Source of the DNA: an uncultured Paracoccaceae bacterium | GTDB taxonomy: Bacteria; Pseudomonadota; Alphaproteobacteria; Rhodobacterales; Rhodobacteraceae | NCBI GenBank assembly: GCA_947503965.1 | Contig: CANNFU010000006.1 | Span: 186,001 to 250,000, forward strand | Reading direction: 5' to 3' | DNA: 64,000 nt | In this document: in pieces, positions 33,705-42,561 of the stretch | Position numbering within the stretch: the first letter of the stretch is position 1 | Layout: the number at the start of each line of letters is the position of its first letter | Made by a program: the position numbers and the translations under genes | The notes under the pieces: generated by a model | Databases searched by the model: none | Told to the model about the DNA's origin: nothing | The model's input: only the letters and a program-made list of their open reading frames with translations

Positions 33705-35711
33705 ATGCGACTTTTGACATTGATTTCGGTCGCCTTGCTGGCCGCCGCGCCCGTCTCTGCGCAAAGCGTTGATCCCAAGAGCGTTGCCGCCGTCGCGGAG
33801 GCCGGGGTCGGCTGGGATCGTGCCTATGCGCTTGCCCCCGATACGCTGACCCGTGACGTGCTGACCTGGCTGCGTTTGCGCGAAGGTGAGGCGACATTTG
33901 CCGAATACCAGAGCTTTGCACAAACCCATGCGGATTGGCCCGCATGGGACCGGCTGCGCGCAGAGTCGGAACTGACAATTACAAAGGGCTATGATGCGGC
34001 CGAGGTAATTGCCTGGTTTGCCAATGATGACCCGCAGACCGGCGAAGGTGCCGTGCGTCTTGCCGAAGCGCTGATGACATCGGGCCGGATCGCGGATGCA
34101 AAGGCGGTGCTGCGCACCGCATGGATCGGCCTGCGTCTGACCGAGGATGGACAGGATGCGATGCTCGGGGCATTCCGTGATTTGCTGGCACCTTTTCACG
34201 TGGCGCGCACCGATGCGCTGCTGTGGCAATCGCGCCGGATCGAGGCCGCGCGGATGCTGCCCCTGTTGAGCGAGGATCAGGCGGCACTGGCGGCGGCCCG
34301 GATCGGCTATATCAGACGCATCCGCAACATGCTGCCCATTTACAACGCGGTGCCCGAGGGGCTGCGCGAGGATGCAGGGCTGGCCTATGCGCGCTATACG
34401 TGGATGGCCAATCGCGGCAGCCGGGAAGATGCCGTCAATATGGTGCTGGATCGTTCGACATCGCGCGCGGCCTTGGGCGAGCCCTTTCGCTGGTCGGGCT
34501 GGCGGCGGACGCTGGCGCGGTGGGAAATGCGCGAAGGCCGGGCAGAGCGTGCCTATCAGTTGGCATCGCGCCATTATCTGAGCGATGGCGCGGCCTATGC
34601 TGATCTGGAGTGGTTGTCTGGTTACATCGCGTTGACCTATCTGGGTGATCCGACACTGGCGCTGGAGCATTTCCAAAAGGCGTTGCGCGTCGTCAGTTCG
34701 CCGATTTCCGTGGGCCGCATGAATTACTGGATCGGCCGGACCTATGAGACAAAGGATGAAGCGGATCTGGCCGCGCAGGCCTTTGCCGCCGCGGCGGTAC
34801 ATCAGACTGGGTTTTATGGTTTGCTTGCGTCGGAAAAGCTGGGGCGCCCGTTGCAGCCTGCTCTGGCGGGTGCGGCTGTTGCTTGGGACAACGCCGCTGT
34901 TTTTGACGACGATGTCGTGCAGGCCGCCCTCATGCTGCTGGCCGGCGGAGAGCGGGGGCATGCGGTGACGTTTTTCGCCCATCTGGGCCGCGTGTTGGAT
35001 GCCGCTGCACTGGCCCAATTGGGGGCCTATCTGAGCGAGATTGATGAGCAGTATTACACGCTGCTTTTGGGCAAGACCGCAGCGGCACGCGGTGAGGTGA
35101 TCCCGTCGATCTATTTCCCGCTGCATGATCTCGCTGAGATGGATTTGCCCGTTGACCCCGCCTTGGCGCTGTCCATTGCCCGGCGCGAGAGTGAGTTCAA
35201 TATCGGGATCGGCAGTCCGGCGGGTGCATTGGGTCTGATGCAGTTGATGCCCGCTACCGCAGAGGAAGTGGCAGGCTTTCTTGCCCTGCCTTACGCACGC
35301 GGGCGGTTGACCACCGATTGGGAATATAACGCGACGCTGGGTGCTAAATATCTGGCGATACTGGAGGAAGAGTTCGGTCCGACCCCTGTGCTGATTGCTG
35401 CCGGGTATAATGCGGGGCCCAGCCGCCCGCATACCTGGATGGATGAACGGGGCGATCCCCGGTTGCTTGAGATGGACGTTGTAGACTGGATCGAGCATAT
35501 CCCGTTCCGCGAAACCCGCAATTACGTGATGCGCGTGACGGAAAGCCTGCCGATTTATCAGGCGCGGTTGACCGGGCAGACAGGGCCCGTGGCGTTCACC
35601 GAGCTGTTGATCGGTTCGAAACCCCTGATCCGCCCCATCGCCCGCCCCTTGCCGCAAGAGGTGGGTGAGGTGCCCAGCATACGCCCGGTGGCGCGGCCGG
35701 AACGGGGATAG
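33705..35711 (+). CDS. Soluble lytic transglycosylase (Slt70-like)
   Basis: A 668-aa periplasmic muramidase cutting peptidoglycan with 1,6-anhydro-MurNAc formation. Signal peptide MRLLTLISVALLAAAPVSA; a large superhelical TPR-like domain of Ala/Leu-rich repeats (about 40-440). The catalytic SLT domain at the C-terminus has SIARRESEFNIGIGSPAGALGLMQLMPATA (catalytic Glu about residue 496) and AGYNAGPSRPHTW. The start MRLLTL is favoured over MGVLMRLL because the signal peptide then begins properly. The last ~40 residues are a Pro-rich tail. Confidence 0.93.
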   Translation: MRLLTLISVALLAAAPVSAQSVDPKSVAAVAEAGVGWDRAYALAPDTLTRDVLTWLRLREGEATFAEYQSFAQTHADWPAWDRLRAESELTITKGYDAAEVIAWFANDDPQTGEGAVRLAEALMTSGRIADAKAVLRTAWIGLRLTEDGQDAMLGAFRDLLAPFHVARTDALLWQSRRIEAARMLPLLSEDQAALAAARIGYIRRIRNMLPIYNAVPEGLREDAGLAYARYTWMANRGSREDAVNMVLDRSTSRAALGEPFRWSGWRRTLARWEMREGRAERAYQLASRHYLSDGAAYADLEWLSGYIALTYLGDPTLALEHFQKALRVVSSPISVGRMNYWIGRTYETKDEADLAAQAFAAAAVHQTGFYGLLASEKLGRPLQPALAGAAVAWDNAAVFDDDVVQAALMLLAGGERGHAVTFFAHLGRVLDAAALAQLGAYLSEIDEQYYTLLLGKTAAARGEVIPSIYFPLHDLAEMDLPVDPALALSIARRESEFNIGIGSPAGALGLMQLMPATAEEVAGFLALPYARGRLTTDWEYNATLGAKYLAILEEEFGPTPVLIAAGYNAGPSRPHTWMDERGDPRLLEMDVVDWIEHIPFRETRNYVMRVTESLPIYQARLTGQTGPVAFTELLIGSKPLIRPIARPLPQEVGEVPSIRPVARPERG

Positions 35712-35715
35712 GTTT

Positions 35716-35741
35716 GATGAGTGAAATCACCCATCCTACGT
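35716..35741. repeat. Dispersed palindromic repeat, copy 2
   Basis: A degenerate copy of the element after dapA. The right half, GTGAAATCACCCATCCTACG, matches the first copy except near its end, while the left arm reads TGATGA in place of GGATGG. It lies between the convergent transglycosylase and EamA stop codons, overlaps the EamA stop, and is followed by TTTTG. It could serve as a bidirectional terminator. Confidence 0.6.
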
Positions 35742-36596
35742 TTTGCGTTCCCGCCACAGGGTAAACAGACCAGCCCCAACCACAATCGCTGCGCCAATCG
35801 CCACGTTGGGCCGCAGCGTTTCGTCCAGCAGCAGAAGTCCGATTGCGCTTGCAAAAACCAGTTGCAGATAGGCAAAGGGTTGCACGGCGCTTGCCTCGGC
35901 CACTTCGTAGGTCTTGATCAGCAGCCAGTGCCCACCCGCACCGGTGATGCACAGGGCGGCCATCCATTGCCAGTCGGCTGCGGTCATCGGCTCCCAAAAC
36001 CAGATGCCCATGACGGTCATGACCACGGCCCCTGATGTGCCGGTCCAGAAAAACGATGTGGCCGTGCTGTCCTTGCGTGCGGCGTAGCGTGTGAGCAGCC
36101 CGTAAAGCGCAAACATGAAGGCTGCCAGAAGCGGGATGGCCGCCGCAGGCGCAAAGACAGTGTAGCCGGGTTGCAGGATCACCAGCACTCCGACGAACCC
36201 GATCCCGATGGCGACCCAGCGCCGCCAGCCCACCTTTTCGCCTAAGACGGGGCCGGACAGTGCCGCGATCAGCAACGGATAGCAGGCAAAGATCGCATGG
36301 CTTTCGACAAGCCCAAGCAGCACGAAGGCGCTGACCATGACGCAGATTTCCAATGCCAGCAGCGTGCCGCGTGTGATTTGCAGGATCGGCTGTCTGGTGG
36401 CCGCTGCGGCCCGGATGGACCCCGATTGCCGTGTTGCGATGGTGATCACGAAGGCCGCAAAGAACCAGTAGCGGATCATGACGATCATGATCACGTTGTA
36501 GTTCTCCGCCAGATGGCGCGAGATGCCGTCCTGCACCGCGAAGACAAAGGTTGTCGCGATCATCAAAAGGATGCCAAGGCGGGGGTTATTCTGCAC
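35736..36596 (-). CDS. EamA/DMT-family transporter
   Basis: A 286-aa inner-membrane protein with ten hydrophobic segments in two EamA repeats (about 8-138 and 150-280), typical of the drug/metabolite transporter superfamily. It probably exports or imports a small metabolite; substrate is unknown. Its ATG lies inside the end of mnmD (11-bp overlap), so translation is probably coupled. The stop overlaps a dispersed palindromic repeat. Confidence 0.9.
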   Translation of the reverse strand: MQNNPRLGILLMIATTFVFAVQDGISRHLAENYNVIMIVMIRYWFFAAFVITIATRQSGSIRAAAATRQPILQITRGTLLALEICVMVSAFVLLGLVESHAIFACYPLLIAALSGPVLGEKVGWRRWVAIGIGFVGVLVILQPGYTVFAPAAAIPLLAAFMFALYGLLTRYAARKDSTATSFFWTGTSGAVVMTVMGIWFWEPMTAADWQWMAALCITGAGGHWLLIKTYEVAEASAVQPFAYLQLVFASAIGLLLLDETLRPNVAIGAAIVVGAGLFTLWRERKT

Positions 36597-37266
36597 GGAT
36601 CAGCCTTGCGCGGGTCATATGCCGTTTACGGCCATAGCCGGGGGTGCGTGTGACCTCGAACCCTGCCGTGCTCAGGTTGCGGCGGATGTGGCCAGCCGCA
36701 CTGTAGGTGGCGGCGGTTCCGCCCCGTTTGGTATGCGCACCAACAGCGTGCAGCAGATCGGGTTCCCATAGTGCGGGGTTCTTGGCCGGTGAAAACCCGT
36801 CAAGAAACCATGCGTCCGCTTTTTTGTCCCAAAGGGGCAGCGTTTCACGGGCATCTCCGATGATGACGTGCAGTGTCGGCCCGTCGGTCAGTGTTGTCGG
36901 TCCCGCGCCCGGTGCCCATTCGTTCAGCAAAAGTGCCGCATAAGGCGCGAGGCTTGGAAAATGCCCGAGGGCTTGTGTCATGTCGGCAGGCATCAGGGGA
37001 AACGCCTCGAACGAGGTGAAATGCAGTGTTCCGGGGCGTCCGGTTTCGGCCCAGGCATTCCATGTGGCAAGCAGGCTTAACCCTGTGCCAAACCCAAGCT
37101 CTGCGATATGAAAATCGCCGCCGAACCGGGCTGGCAGATCGTTGCCATTCAGGAAGACATGTTTGGTCTCTGCCAGCCCGTTATCCAGCGAATAATAGGG
37201 ATCATCAAACCGGGTTGCTATCGGCACGCCGCCGGTCCAGTCGAGTTTTGCTGTCTGGTCTGTCAT
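36586..37266 (-). CDS. mnmD: tRNA mnm5s2U34 methyltransferase, MnmD/MnmC(m)
   Basis: Methylates aminomethyl-2-thiouridine at wobble position 34 of tRNA, the last step of mnm5s2U formation. The 226-aa SAM-dependent enzyme carries GELGFGTGLSLL-like IAELGFGTGLSLLATW (SAM loop), YYSLDNGLAETKHVFL and DAWFLDGFSPAKNPALWEPDLL, the hallmark of the N-terminal half of E. coli MnmC. The oxidoreductase half is a separate divergent gene starting 47 bp away. The start MTDQTAKLDW is supported by similarity rather than by the longer upstream frame. Confidence 0.92.
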   Translation of the reverse strand: MTDQTAKLDWTGGVPIATRFDDPYYSLDNGLAETKHVFLNGNDLPARFGGDFHIAELGFGTGLSLLATWNAWAETGRPGTLHFTSFEAFPLMPADMTQALGHFPSLAPYAALLLNEWAPGAGPTTLTDGPTLHVIIGDARETLPLWDKKADAWFLDGFSPAKNPALWEPDLLHAVGAHTKRGGTAATYSAAGHIRRNLSTAGFEVTRTPGYGRKRHMTRARLIRAE

Positions 37267-37313
37267 GTCCGCCCGCCTTACAACTGCGCCATCTTTGGGC
37301 GGAAGGGCGCGGA

Positions 37314-38318
37314 ATGGCAACGGTGGATGTGACGGTCATGGGGGCAGGGGTGTTTGGCCTGTCGGTGGCCTATGCCTGTGCGCGTCGCGGTGCGCGGGTA
37401 GGGGTGGTCGATCCAAATGGTGTGGCGGCCGGGGCAAGCGGGGGGATTGTTGGCGCGCTCGCCCCGCATGTGCCCGAAAACTGGAACGAAAAGAAGGCGT
37501 TCCAGTTTGAAAGCCTGATCATGGCAGAGGCATTTTGGGCAGGGGTCGAACGGTTGACTGGCGCGAATGTGGGCTATGCCCGCACGGGACGGTTGCAGCC
37601 TTTGGCAGACGACCGCGCCGTGGCGCTTGCCTGCGACCGCGCAGCCACGGCGGCCGCGCTGTGGCAGGGCAAGGCGGTTTGGGAGGTCGTGCCGGCAGGC
37701 GATGCGGATTGGATGCCGCCGTCGCCGACCGGGTTGGTGGTGCGCGATACGCTGTCTGCGTTGATCCATCCGCGTCGGGCGACACGGGCCTTGGCGGATG
37801 CCGTGGTCGCGCTGGGCGGTCAGATTGTGGCGGAGGCGCCGGAAGAGGGAGCCGTTGTCTGGGCCACAGGCTGGCCCGGCCTGCAAGAGATCGGCGGGAC
37901 TGGGGTCAAGGGGCAGGCGGCATTGCTGCGGTATGATGCAGTGGGGCAGCCGCAGCTCTTCGCCGATGCGCTGCATATCATTCCGCATGAGGACGGGACG
38001 GTTGCGGTCGGGTCGACATCCGAACGGGACTTTGATGATCCGACAGCGGTTGATGCGGCGTTGGATGATGTGCTGGCCCGCGCGGTCGCCGCCTTTCCGG
38101 TGCTGGAGGGGGCAGAGATCATTGAACGCTGGGCCGGGGTCAGGCCGCGTGCCAAGTCACGCGCGCCGGTGCTGGGTTTGCATCCGATGCGACCCGGGCA
38201 GTTCATCGCCAATGGCGGCTTCAAGATCGGTTTTGGCATGGCCCCAAAGGTGGGTTCGGTGATGGCCGATCTGATCCTGGAGGGTCGCGAACGTGTGCCG
38301 GATGAGTTTCAGCCTTAG
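37314..38318 (+). CDS. FAD-dependent oxidoreductase (MnmC(o)/DadA-like)
   Basis: A 334-aa DAO-fold flavoenzyme with Rossmann motif VTVMGAGVFGLSVAYACARRGARVGVVD and SGGIVGALAPHVPENWNEKK, then TGRLQPL and an FAD-side C-terminal ANGGFKIGFGMAPKVGSVMADLIL. It probably corresponds to the oxidative half of MnmC, which converts cmnm5s2U to nm5s2U, because it pairs divergently with mnmD. A D-amino-acid dehydrogenase role is the alternative. The ATG at 37314 is chosen because the Rossmann strand begins right after it. Confidence 0.82.
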   Translation: MATVDVTVMGAGVFGLSVAYACARRGARVGVVDPNGVAAGASGGIVGALAPHVPENWNEKKAFQFESLIMAEAFWAGVERLTGANVGYARTGRLQPLADDRAVALACDRAATAAALWQGKAVWEVVPAGDADWMPPSPTGLVVRDTLSALIHPRRATRALADAVVALGGQIVAEAPEEGAVVWATGWPGLQEIGGTGVKGQAALLRYDAVGQPQLFADALHIIPHEDGTVAVGSTSERDFDDPTAVDAALDDVLARAVAAFPVLEGAEIIERWAGVRPRAKSRAPVLGLHPMRPGQFIANGGFKIGFGMAPKVGSVMADLILEGRERVPDEFQP

Positions 38319-38326
38319 GTCTAACA

Positions 38327-38998
38327 TTACTCTGCCGGGTCCTTGCGCAGCTTGGCCTTGGATTTGCGGTAAAGCCGCTTGTTCAGATCAATGAACTGGT
38401 CGATCAGGCGGCCGAACGGCCCGTCACCCTGACCGCGCAAATAGAGATACCCGACAAAGGACCCAAGTGCGGCCCCCGCGCCGTTGATCATGATGTCATG
38501 CATCGTGTCATCAAGCCCTGATTTCTGCATGTTCAACCCGAACCAGGTGTCCATCAGAAATTCGAACACCTCCCACACAGCGCCAACCGTCATGCCGACA
38601 CAGAAGGCGATAAAGGCCATTGCAAAGGGCGGGGCGGCGTAGCGGTCGCCTTCGAACAGCATGAAGACGAACAGAAACCCGATCAGCCCGAAGCCAATCG
38701 AGGATGCGCCATGCAGTGCGACATCCCACCACCAGACCCGTTCATAAAAATCAAACGCTTCGCCCATGAAAACGCTGGCGAAGATGAAAAGGGTGGTTGC
38801 AACAAGGAACGGCACGGGAAGCGAGATATGCAGGCGCGATGCAAGAAATGCGGGCGTGATAGCCAGCGCAAATGTGGAAAAGGCGACAAAGCTGAGTTCC
38901 CAAAAGCCCAGGAAAAGGGCAGTCAGTGATGTCAGAAGCAAAAGGCCCCATAACACTGCCACGATGCGATTTTGACCAAAGATCAGCGCTTTGACCAT
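38327..38998 (-). CDS. YjdF-like (DUF2238) membrane protein
   Basis: A 223-aa inner-membrane protein with six or so TM segments (about 10-28, 30-55, 60-78, 88-118, 125-150, 165-185). The WWWDVALHGASSIGFGLIGFL, VWEVFEFLMDTWFGLNMQKSGLDDTMHDIMINGAGAALGSF pattern is that of YjdF/DUF2238 proteins, whose role is unknown. GGGGGAAGGA precedes the ATG. It is divergent from the EEP hydrolase gene (47-bp gap). Confidence 0.85.
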   Translation of the reverse strand: MVKALIFGQNRIVAVLWGLLLLTSLTALFLGFWELSFVAFSTFALAITPAFLASRLHISLPVPFLVATTLFIFASVFMGEAFDFYERVWWWDVALHGASSIGFGLIGFLFVFMLFEGDRYAAPPFAMAFIAFCVGMTVGAVWEVFEFLMDTWFGLNMQKSGLDDTMHDIMINGAGAALGSFVGYLYLRGQGDGPFGRLIDQFIDLNKRLYRKSKAKLRKDPAE

Positions 38999-39045
38999 TA
39001 TCCTTCCCCCTTTTCGAATGCGCGAAACGACCCCATGTTCGGGAT

Positions 39046-39762
39046 ATGATTGATACAGATAAAGGGCTGCGCGTCGCCAGTTACAATATCCGCAAGGCGA
39101 AAGGGCTGGATCGCAGACGTGATCCGGGCCGCATCCTGCGGGTGCTGAACGGGCTGGACGCGGATGTGATCGCCTTGCAAGAGGCGGACCGGCGGTTGGG
39201 CGCGCGCCCTTCGGCCCTGTGTCGTGCATTGATCGCCGAAGAGACGGATTTCGAGGTCGTGCCAATTGCCCGCAATGATGTGAGCCTGGGCTGGCACGGT
39301 AATGCGGTGCTTGTCCGCAAGGGGATCGGTCACGGCCGGGTGGTGCATATCGACCTGCCCGGGTTAGAGCCGCGCGGGGCGGTGCGCGTGGATCTTGATC
39401 ATTTCAGTCTTGTCGCCACCCATCTGGGCCTGATGCGCCGTCACCGCGCCGGGCAGTTGCGCGCGATCGCGCGGGCTGTCGCGGGTACGGATCGGGTGGT
39501 TGTCGCCGGTGATTTCAATGAATGGTCGCCGCATAAAGGGTTGGAGGTGTTGCATGAATTTGATGTCCATGCGCCCGGCCACAGTTTTCATGCGGCCCGG
39601 CCCGTGGCGGCCCTGGACCGGATTGCCGTATCGCAGGGCTTGACTGTGATGGCGGCCGGTGTGGTCAAGGACGGGTTGGCGCGGCATGCCTCTGATCATT
39701 TGCCGATCTGGGCCGATATCGGGGTGCAGCGAAAATCCCAGAATTTTCGAAACTCCGTTTAA
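39046..39762 (+). CDS. Endonuclease/exonuclease/phosphatase (EEP) superfamily hydrolase
   Basis: A 238-aa metal-dependent phosphoesterase. Motifs in order are RVASYNIRKAKG, DADVIALQEADR (metal Glu), HLGLMRRHRAGQL, VVVAGDFNEWS (DFN) and ASDHLPIWADI (SDH). This set is shared by DNase I-like nucleases, sphingomyelinases and inositol phosphatases. The lack of a signal peptide suggests a cytosolic substrate. The stop overlaps the convergent MaoC-type gene by 4 bp. Confidence 0.88.
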   Translation: MIDTDKGLRVASYNIRKAKGLDRRRDPGRILRVLNGLDADVIALQEADRRLGARPSALCRALIAEETDFEVVPIARNDVSLGWHGNAVLVRKGIGHGRVVHIDLPGLEPRGAVRVDLDHFSLVATHLGLMRRHRAGQLRAIARAVAGTDRVVVAGDFNEWSPHKGLEVLHEFDVHAPGHSFHAARPVAALDRIAVSQGLTVMAAGVVKDGLARHASDHLPIWADIGVQRKSQNFRNSV

Positions 39763-40547
39763 CGGGCCTCGGCGATCATGCATTGTCGGTTGTCTGGTCC
39801 GCGCACCCAGCCTTGTCCGTTTTTCCAGCACAGCGTGGCCATTTCGTGATGCAGTAGCGGTGCTGTCGCGCGGTAGCTGAACTGGGTAAGTGTCGCAAGT
39901 TGCCGTTGCGCGAACCCCATCAGCAAGTGCGCAAGGAGCGGGCCATGAACGACCAGCCCGTCATAACCTTCGATTTGACGGGCATAATCCGCATCATAAT
40001 GAATCCGGTGGCCGTTGAATGTCAGCGCGGAATAGCGGAACAGCGTAGTGCTATCAAAGCGCACATCTTCGCGGTGCGTTTCGTCAGTAGGCGCAGTGGG
40101 CGTGTCGCCATGCAGGCCATCTGCGCGGTAAACAAGATCTTGCCATTCGGTCAGCGCCAAGGCGTTGCGTTGCTTGATATCATGCCGGATGGTCACAAAG
40201 CCCAGCGGACCAGAGCGACCTTGTTTGCGGGTAATGGCTTCGATTGTGCTGGTGTGCTCGGCCCTTATCCCGGCAAGAAGCGGGCGGTGAAAGGTGAGCC
40301 GTCCCGCAGCCCACATCCGTCGCGGCAAGCCAAGGTCGGGGATGAAACCACCCTTTGCAGGATGCCCGTCGAGGCCGAGTTGGCTGGGCGGTTGCGGGTC
40401 CCAGAAATAGATATGATGCGCGAAAGGCGGCAGCAGGTCGCCGGTTTGCAGGCTGGGTGTCTCCCCCAGCGTGGCTTGCAGCGCATGGGCGCGAGCGATG
40501 TCGAATGGATCAGTTTGCGTCTGGGATCGTGTGGCTTGATCGTGCAT
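39759..40547 (-). CDS. MaoC-like/HTD2-type acyl-CoA dehydratase
   Basis: A 262-aa protein with a FAS1-like/MaoC double hot-dog layout. The N-half has PPFAHHIYFWDPQPPSQLG. The C-half has DSTTLFRYSALTFNGHRIHYDADYARQIEGYDGLVVHGPLLAHLL, the hydratase-2 signature with YDADYA and GLVVHGP. Related enzymes hydrate itaconyl- or mesaconyl-C4-CoA, so a link to the same acyl-CoA metabolism as Mcl1 is possible but not shown. The start MHDQATRSQ leaves 35 bp to the divergent VOC gene. Confidence 0.85.
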   Translation of the reverse strand: MHDQATRSQTQTDPFDIARAHALQATLGETPSLQTGDLLPPFAHHIYFWDPQPPSQLGLDGHPAKGGFIPDLGLPRRMWAAGRLTFHRPLLAGIRAEHTSTIEAITRKQGRSGPLGFVTIRHDIKQRNALALTEWQDLVYRADGLHGDTPTAPTDETHREDVRFDSTTLFRYSALTFNGHRIHYDADYARQIEGYDGLVVHGPLLAHLLMGFAQRQLATLTQFSYRATAPLLHHEMATLCWKNGQGWVRGPDNRQCMIAEAR

Positions 40548-40582
40548 GGTGCGAACGTAATTGGAACGATCAGGGGGTGCAA

Positions 40583-40978
40583 ATGCCACAGGTTTCGGGG
40601 TTGGATCATCTTGTGCTGACGGTGGCGGACCTCGACCGCACAGTGGCGTTTTACCGCGATGTTCTGGGTATGGTGCCAGAGGAATTTCGTCCAGCTGATG
40701 GCTCGACCCGGAGGGCGTTGAAGTTCGGGGTACAGAAGATCAATCTGCATCCGTCAGCGGCCCCGTTCGAGCCGAAGGCGCGGGTTGCGACGCCAGGATC
40801 AGCGGATTTGTGTTTTCTATCGGATCAGCCGCTGGATGCGTGGCAGGCGCAGTTTGATGCGCATGGCGTGACCGTCGAGGAGGGGCCGGTGAGGCGCACG
40901 GGTGCCACCGGGCCAATCATGTCACTTTATGTGAGGGACCCGGATGGGAATTTGATTGAGGTGTCAACTGCAATTTAG
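40583..40978 (+). CDS. Glyoxalase/VOC family protein
   Basis: A 131-aa vicinal-oxygen-chelate fold protein with two beta-alpha-beta-beta-beta units: GLDHLVLTVADLDRTVAFYRDVLGM, then a second half ending GPIMSLYVRDPDGNLIEVSTAI (metal-ligand type Glu). It resembles the fosfomycin-resistance/glyoxalase-like branch; the substrate is unknown. The ATG at 40583 is chosen since MPQVSGLDHLVL is the normal beginning. The stop overlaps the ureidoglycine aminohydrolase stop by 4 bp. Confidence 0.88.
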   Translation: MPQVSGLDHLVLTVADLDRTVAFYRDVLGMVPEEFRPADGSTRRALKFGVQKINLHPSAAPFEPKARVATPGSADLCFLSDQPLDAWQAQFDAHGVTVEEGPVRRTGATGPIMSLYVRDPDGNLIEVSTAI

Positions 40979-41799
40979 CGGTTTAATGGCATGTGCCGGT
41001 TCACGTCCTTATAGAGCAGATACCGAAACGGTCCCGGCCCGCCCGCATAGCAGGCTTGGGGACAAAAGGCGCGCAGCCACATGAAATCGCCTGCTTCGAC
41101 CTCGACCCAGTCCTGGTTCAGCCGGTAGACGGCTTTGCCCTCAAGCACATAAAGCCCGTGTTCCATCACATGCGTTTCCGCGAAAGGGATCACCCCACCG
41201 GGTTGAAAGGTTACGATATTCACATGCATATCGTGCCGCATGTCTGCAGGATCGACAAAGCGTGTGGTTTTCCAGGCGCCGTTCGTGTCTGGCATTTCAA
41301 CCGTCGTCGCTTTGCCTTCGTCAGAGACAAACGCCACGGGGCGGTCGATCCCGTCCACGGCTTGATACGCTTTGCGGATCCAGTGGAACGTGGTGTCATT
41401 TTCGGTGCTGTTGCTAACCGTCCAGTCGCAGCCGGCTGGCAGATAGGCGTAGCTGCCCGGCTGCATGGTGTGGCTTTCGCCATTGATGGTCAGGGTACAG
41501 CTGCCATCAACAACAAAGAGGATGCCTTGCGCCGTTGGGTCCGTTTCCGGTTTTATGCTTCCGCCATTGGGGCTGACTTCCACGATGTATTGACTGAAGG
41601 TTTCGGCAAAGCCTGACAGCGGGCGGGCAAGCACCCATGCCCGCGTGTTTTCCCAAAAGGGCAGGTTGCTGGTCACGATGTCCGTCATCGTGCCCTTGGG
41701 GATGACGGCGTAGCTTTCCGTGAACATGGCCCGGTCGGTCAGCAACTGCGTTTGCGGCGGCAGGCCGCCTTTCGGCGCGTAATAGGATGGCTTGGTCAT
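40975..41799 (-). CDS. (S)-Ureidoglycine aminohydrolase
   Basis: A 274-aa bicupin that releases ammonia from (S)-ureidoglycine to give (S)-ureidoglycolate in purine/allantoin breakdown. MTKPSYYAPKGGLPPQTQLLTDRAMFTESYAVIPKGTMTDIVTS and NTRAWVLARPLSGFAETFSQYIVEV are typical of UGHY. The C-terminal cupin keeps a Mn site pattern: ETHVMEH (E-x-H-x-x-x-H) and a Gln in FCPQACYAGG. GGAGGAG precedes the ATG. It closes the ten-gene minus-strand array, 91 bp after the bicupin gene. Allantoinase and allantoate enzymes are not in the window. Confidence 0.9.
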   Translation of the reverse strand: MTKPSYYAPKGGLPPQTQLLTDRAMFTESYAVIPKGTMTDIVTSNLPFWENTRAWVLARPLSGFAETFSQYIVEVSPNGGSIKPETDPTAQGILFVVDGSCTLTINGESHTMQPGSYAYLPAGCDWTVSNSTENDTTFHWIRKAYQAVDGIDRPVAFVSDEGKATTVEMPDTNGAWKTTRFVDPADMRHDMHVNIVTFQPGGVIPFAETHVMEHGLYVLEGKAVYRLNQDWVEVEAGDFMWLRAFCPQACYAGGPGPFRYLLYKDVNRHMPLNR

Positions 41800-41890
41800 G
41801 GGTGGCTCCTCCGCCGATGATTAAACGCGCTTGGCTGCGTGCATGAAAGGGGCGCGGTGCGGATAGGTTCCTTCGGGTTTTCTTGATAAT

Positions 41891-42553
41891 TCAGACATTT
41901 GGCGCGGCTGCAAATGGCAGGTGCCCGGTCTTGATCCAGAGCTTCGCGCCCTCACCGCCAGCGGTCAGGCTGATTGGCGCGCCTTCGGGCAGGCGCAGCC
42001 ATGTGCCTTTATTTAGTCTATCGCCACATTCAGTGGCGCTACCCGCGATCATGAGGATCTCGGCACCGCCGCTTGGTATCTCGGCAAGTGTTGCGTCAGG
42101 GACCATTGAGATGAAGCGGACGGTTTCGCGCGCGTCGTGGTGAAGGACCTTGCTGCGTACGGTGTCTCCGGTCAGATCGCTGTCCATCTCCACCCGGAAC
42201 TGGGTGCGGTCATCTGGGTCGAACTGCCACAGCTTGACGAAGATCGTGCAGCCCTGATCCGACCCGGGCGTGTGTGCCGTGGTGGGTGGATTGCGCACAT
42301 AGGTTCCCGCCGGATAGTCGCCATGTTCGTCCTGAAACGTCCCGTCCAGCACGATGAATTCTTCGCCGCCGTCATGCCTGTGTGCCGAGAATTTGCTGCC
42401 CGGCGCATAGCGCACGATAGACGTCGCACGCGCCACCTCCTCTCCGATCCGGTCGAGCATGCGCCGGTCGACCCCCGGCATGGGCGAGGGGGTCCAGTCC
42501 ATGTCAGACGTGTGGATCAGAACCCGCTGGGTGAAGTCGGCGTGAAGTTCCAT
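41891..42553 (-). CDS. ChrR-like bicupin protein
   Basis: A 220-aa protein with two cupin domains. The first has the metal motif [38 protein letters not shown] (H-x-H, E, later His in TAHTPGSD). The second is more degenerate. The first resembles the C-terminal cupin of the anti-sigma factor ChrR, but there is no N-terminal zinc domain, so sigma-factor binding is not indicated; it may be an enzyme or sensor. It lies 8 bp after pxpA, consistent with co-transcription. Confidence 0.82.
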   Translation of the reverse strand: MELHADFTQRVLIHTSDMDWTPSPMPGVDRRMLDRIGEEVARATSIVRYAPGSKFSAHRHDGGEEFIVLDGTFQDEHGDYPAGTYVRNPPTTAHTPGSDQGCTIFVKLWQFDPDDRTQFRVEMDSDLTGDTVRSKVLHHDARETVRFISMVPDATLAEIPSGGAEILMIAGSATECGDRLNKGTWLRLPEGAPISLTAGGEGAKLWIKTGHLPFAAAPNV

Positions 42554-42561
42554 GATGTTCC

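Noticed and set aside
33612..35657. 681-codon open frame on the minus strand.
   Set aside because: Lies fully antisense to the lytic transglycosylase, with Arg/Gln/His-rich composition and no motif; a shadow of high-GC codon use.
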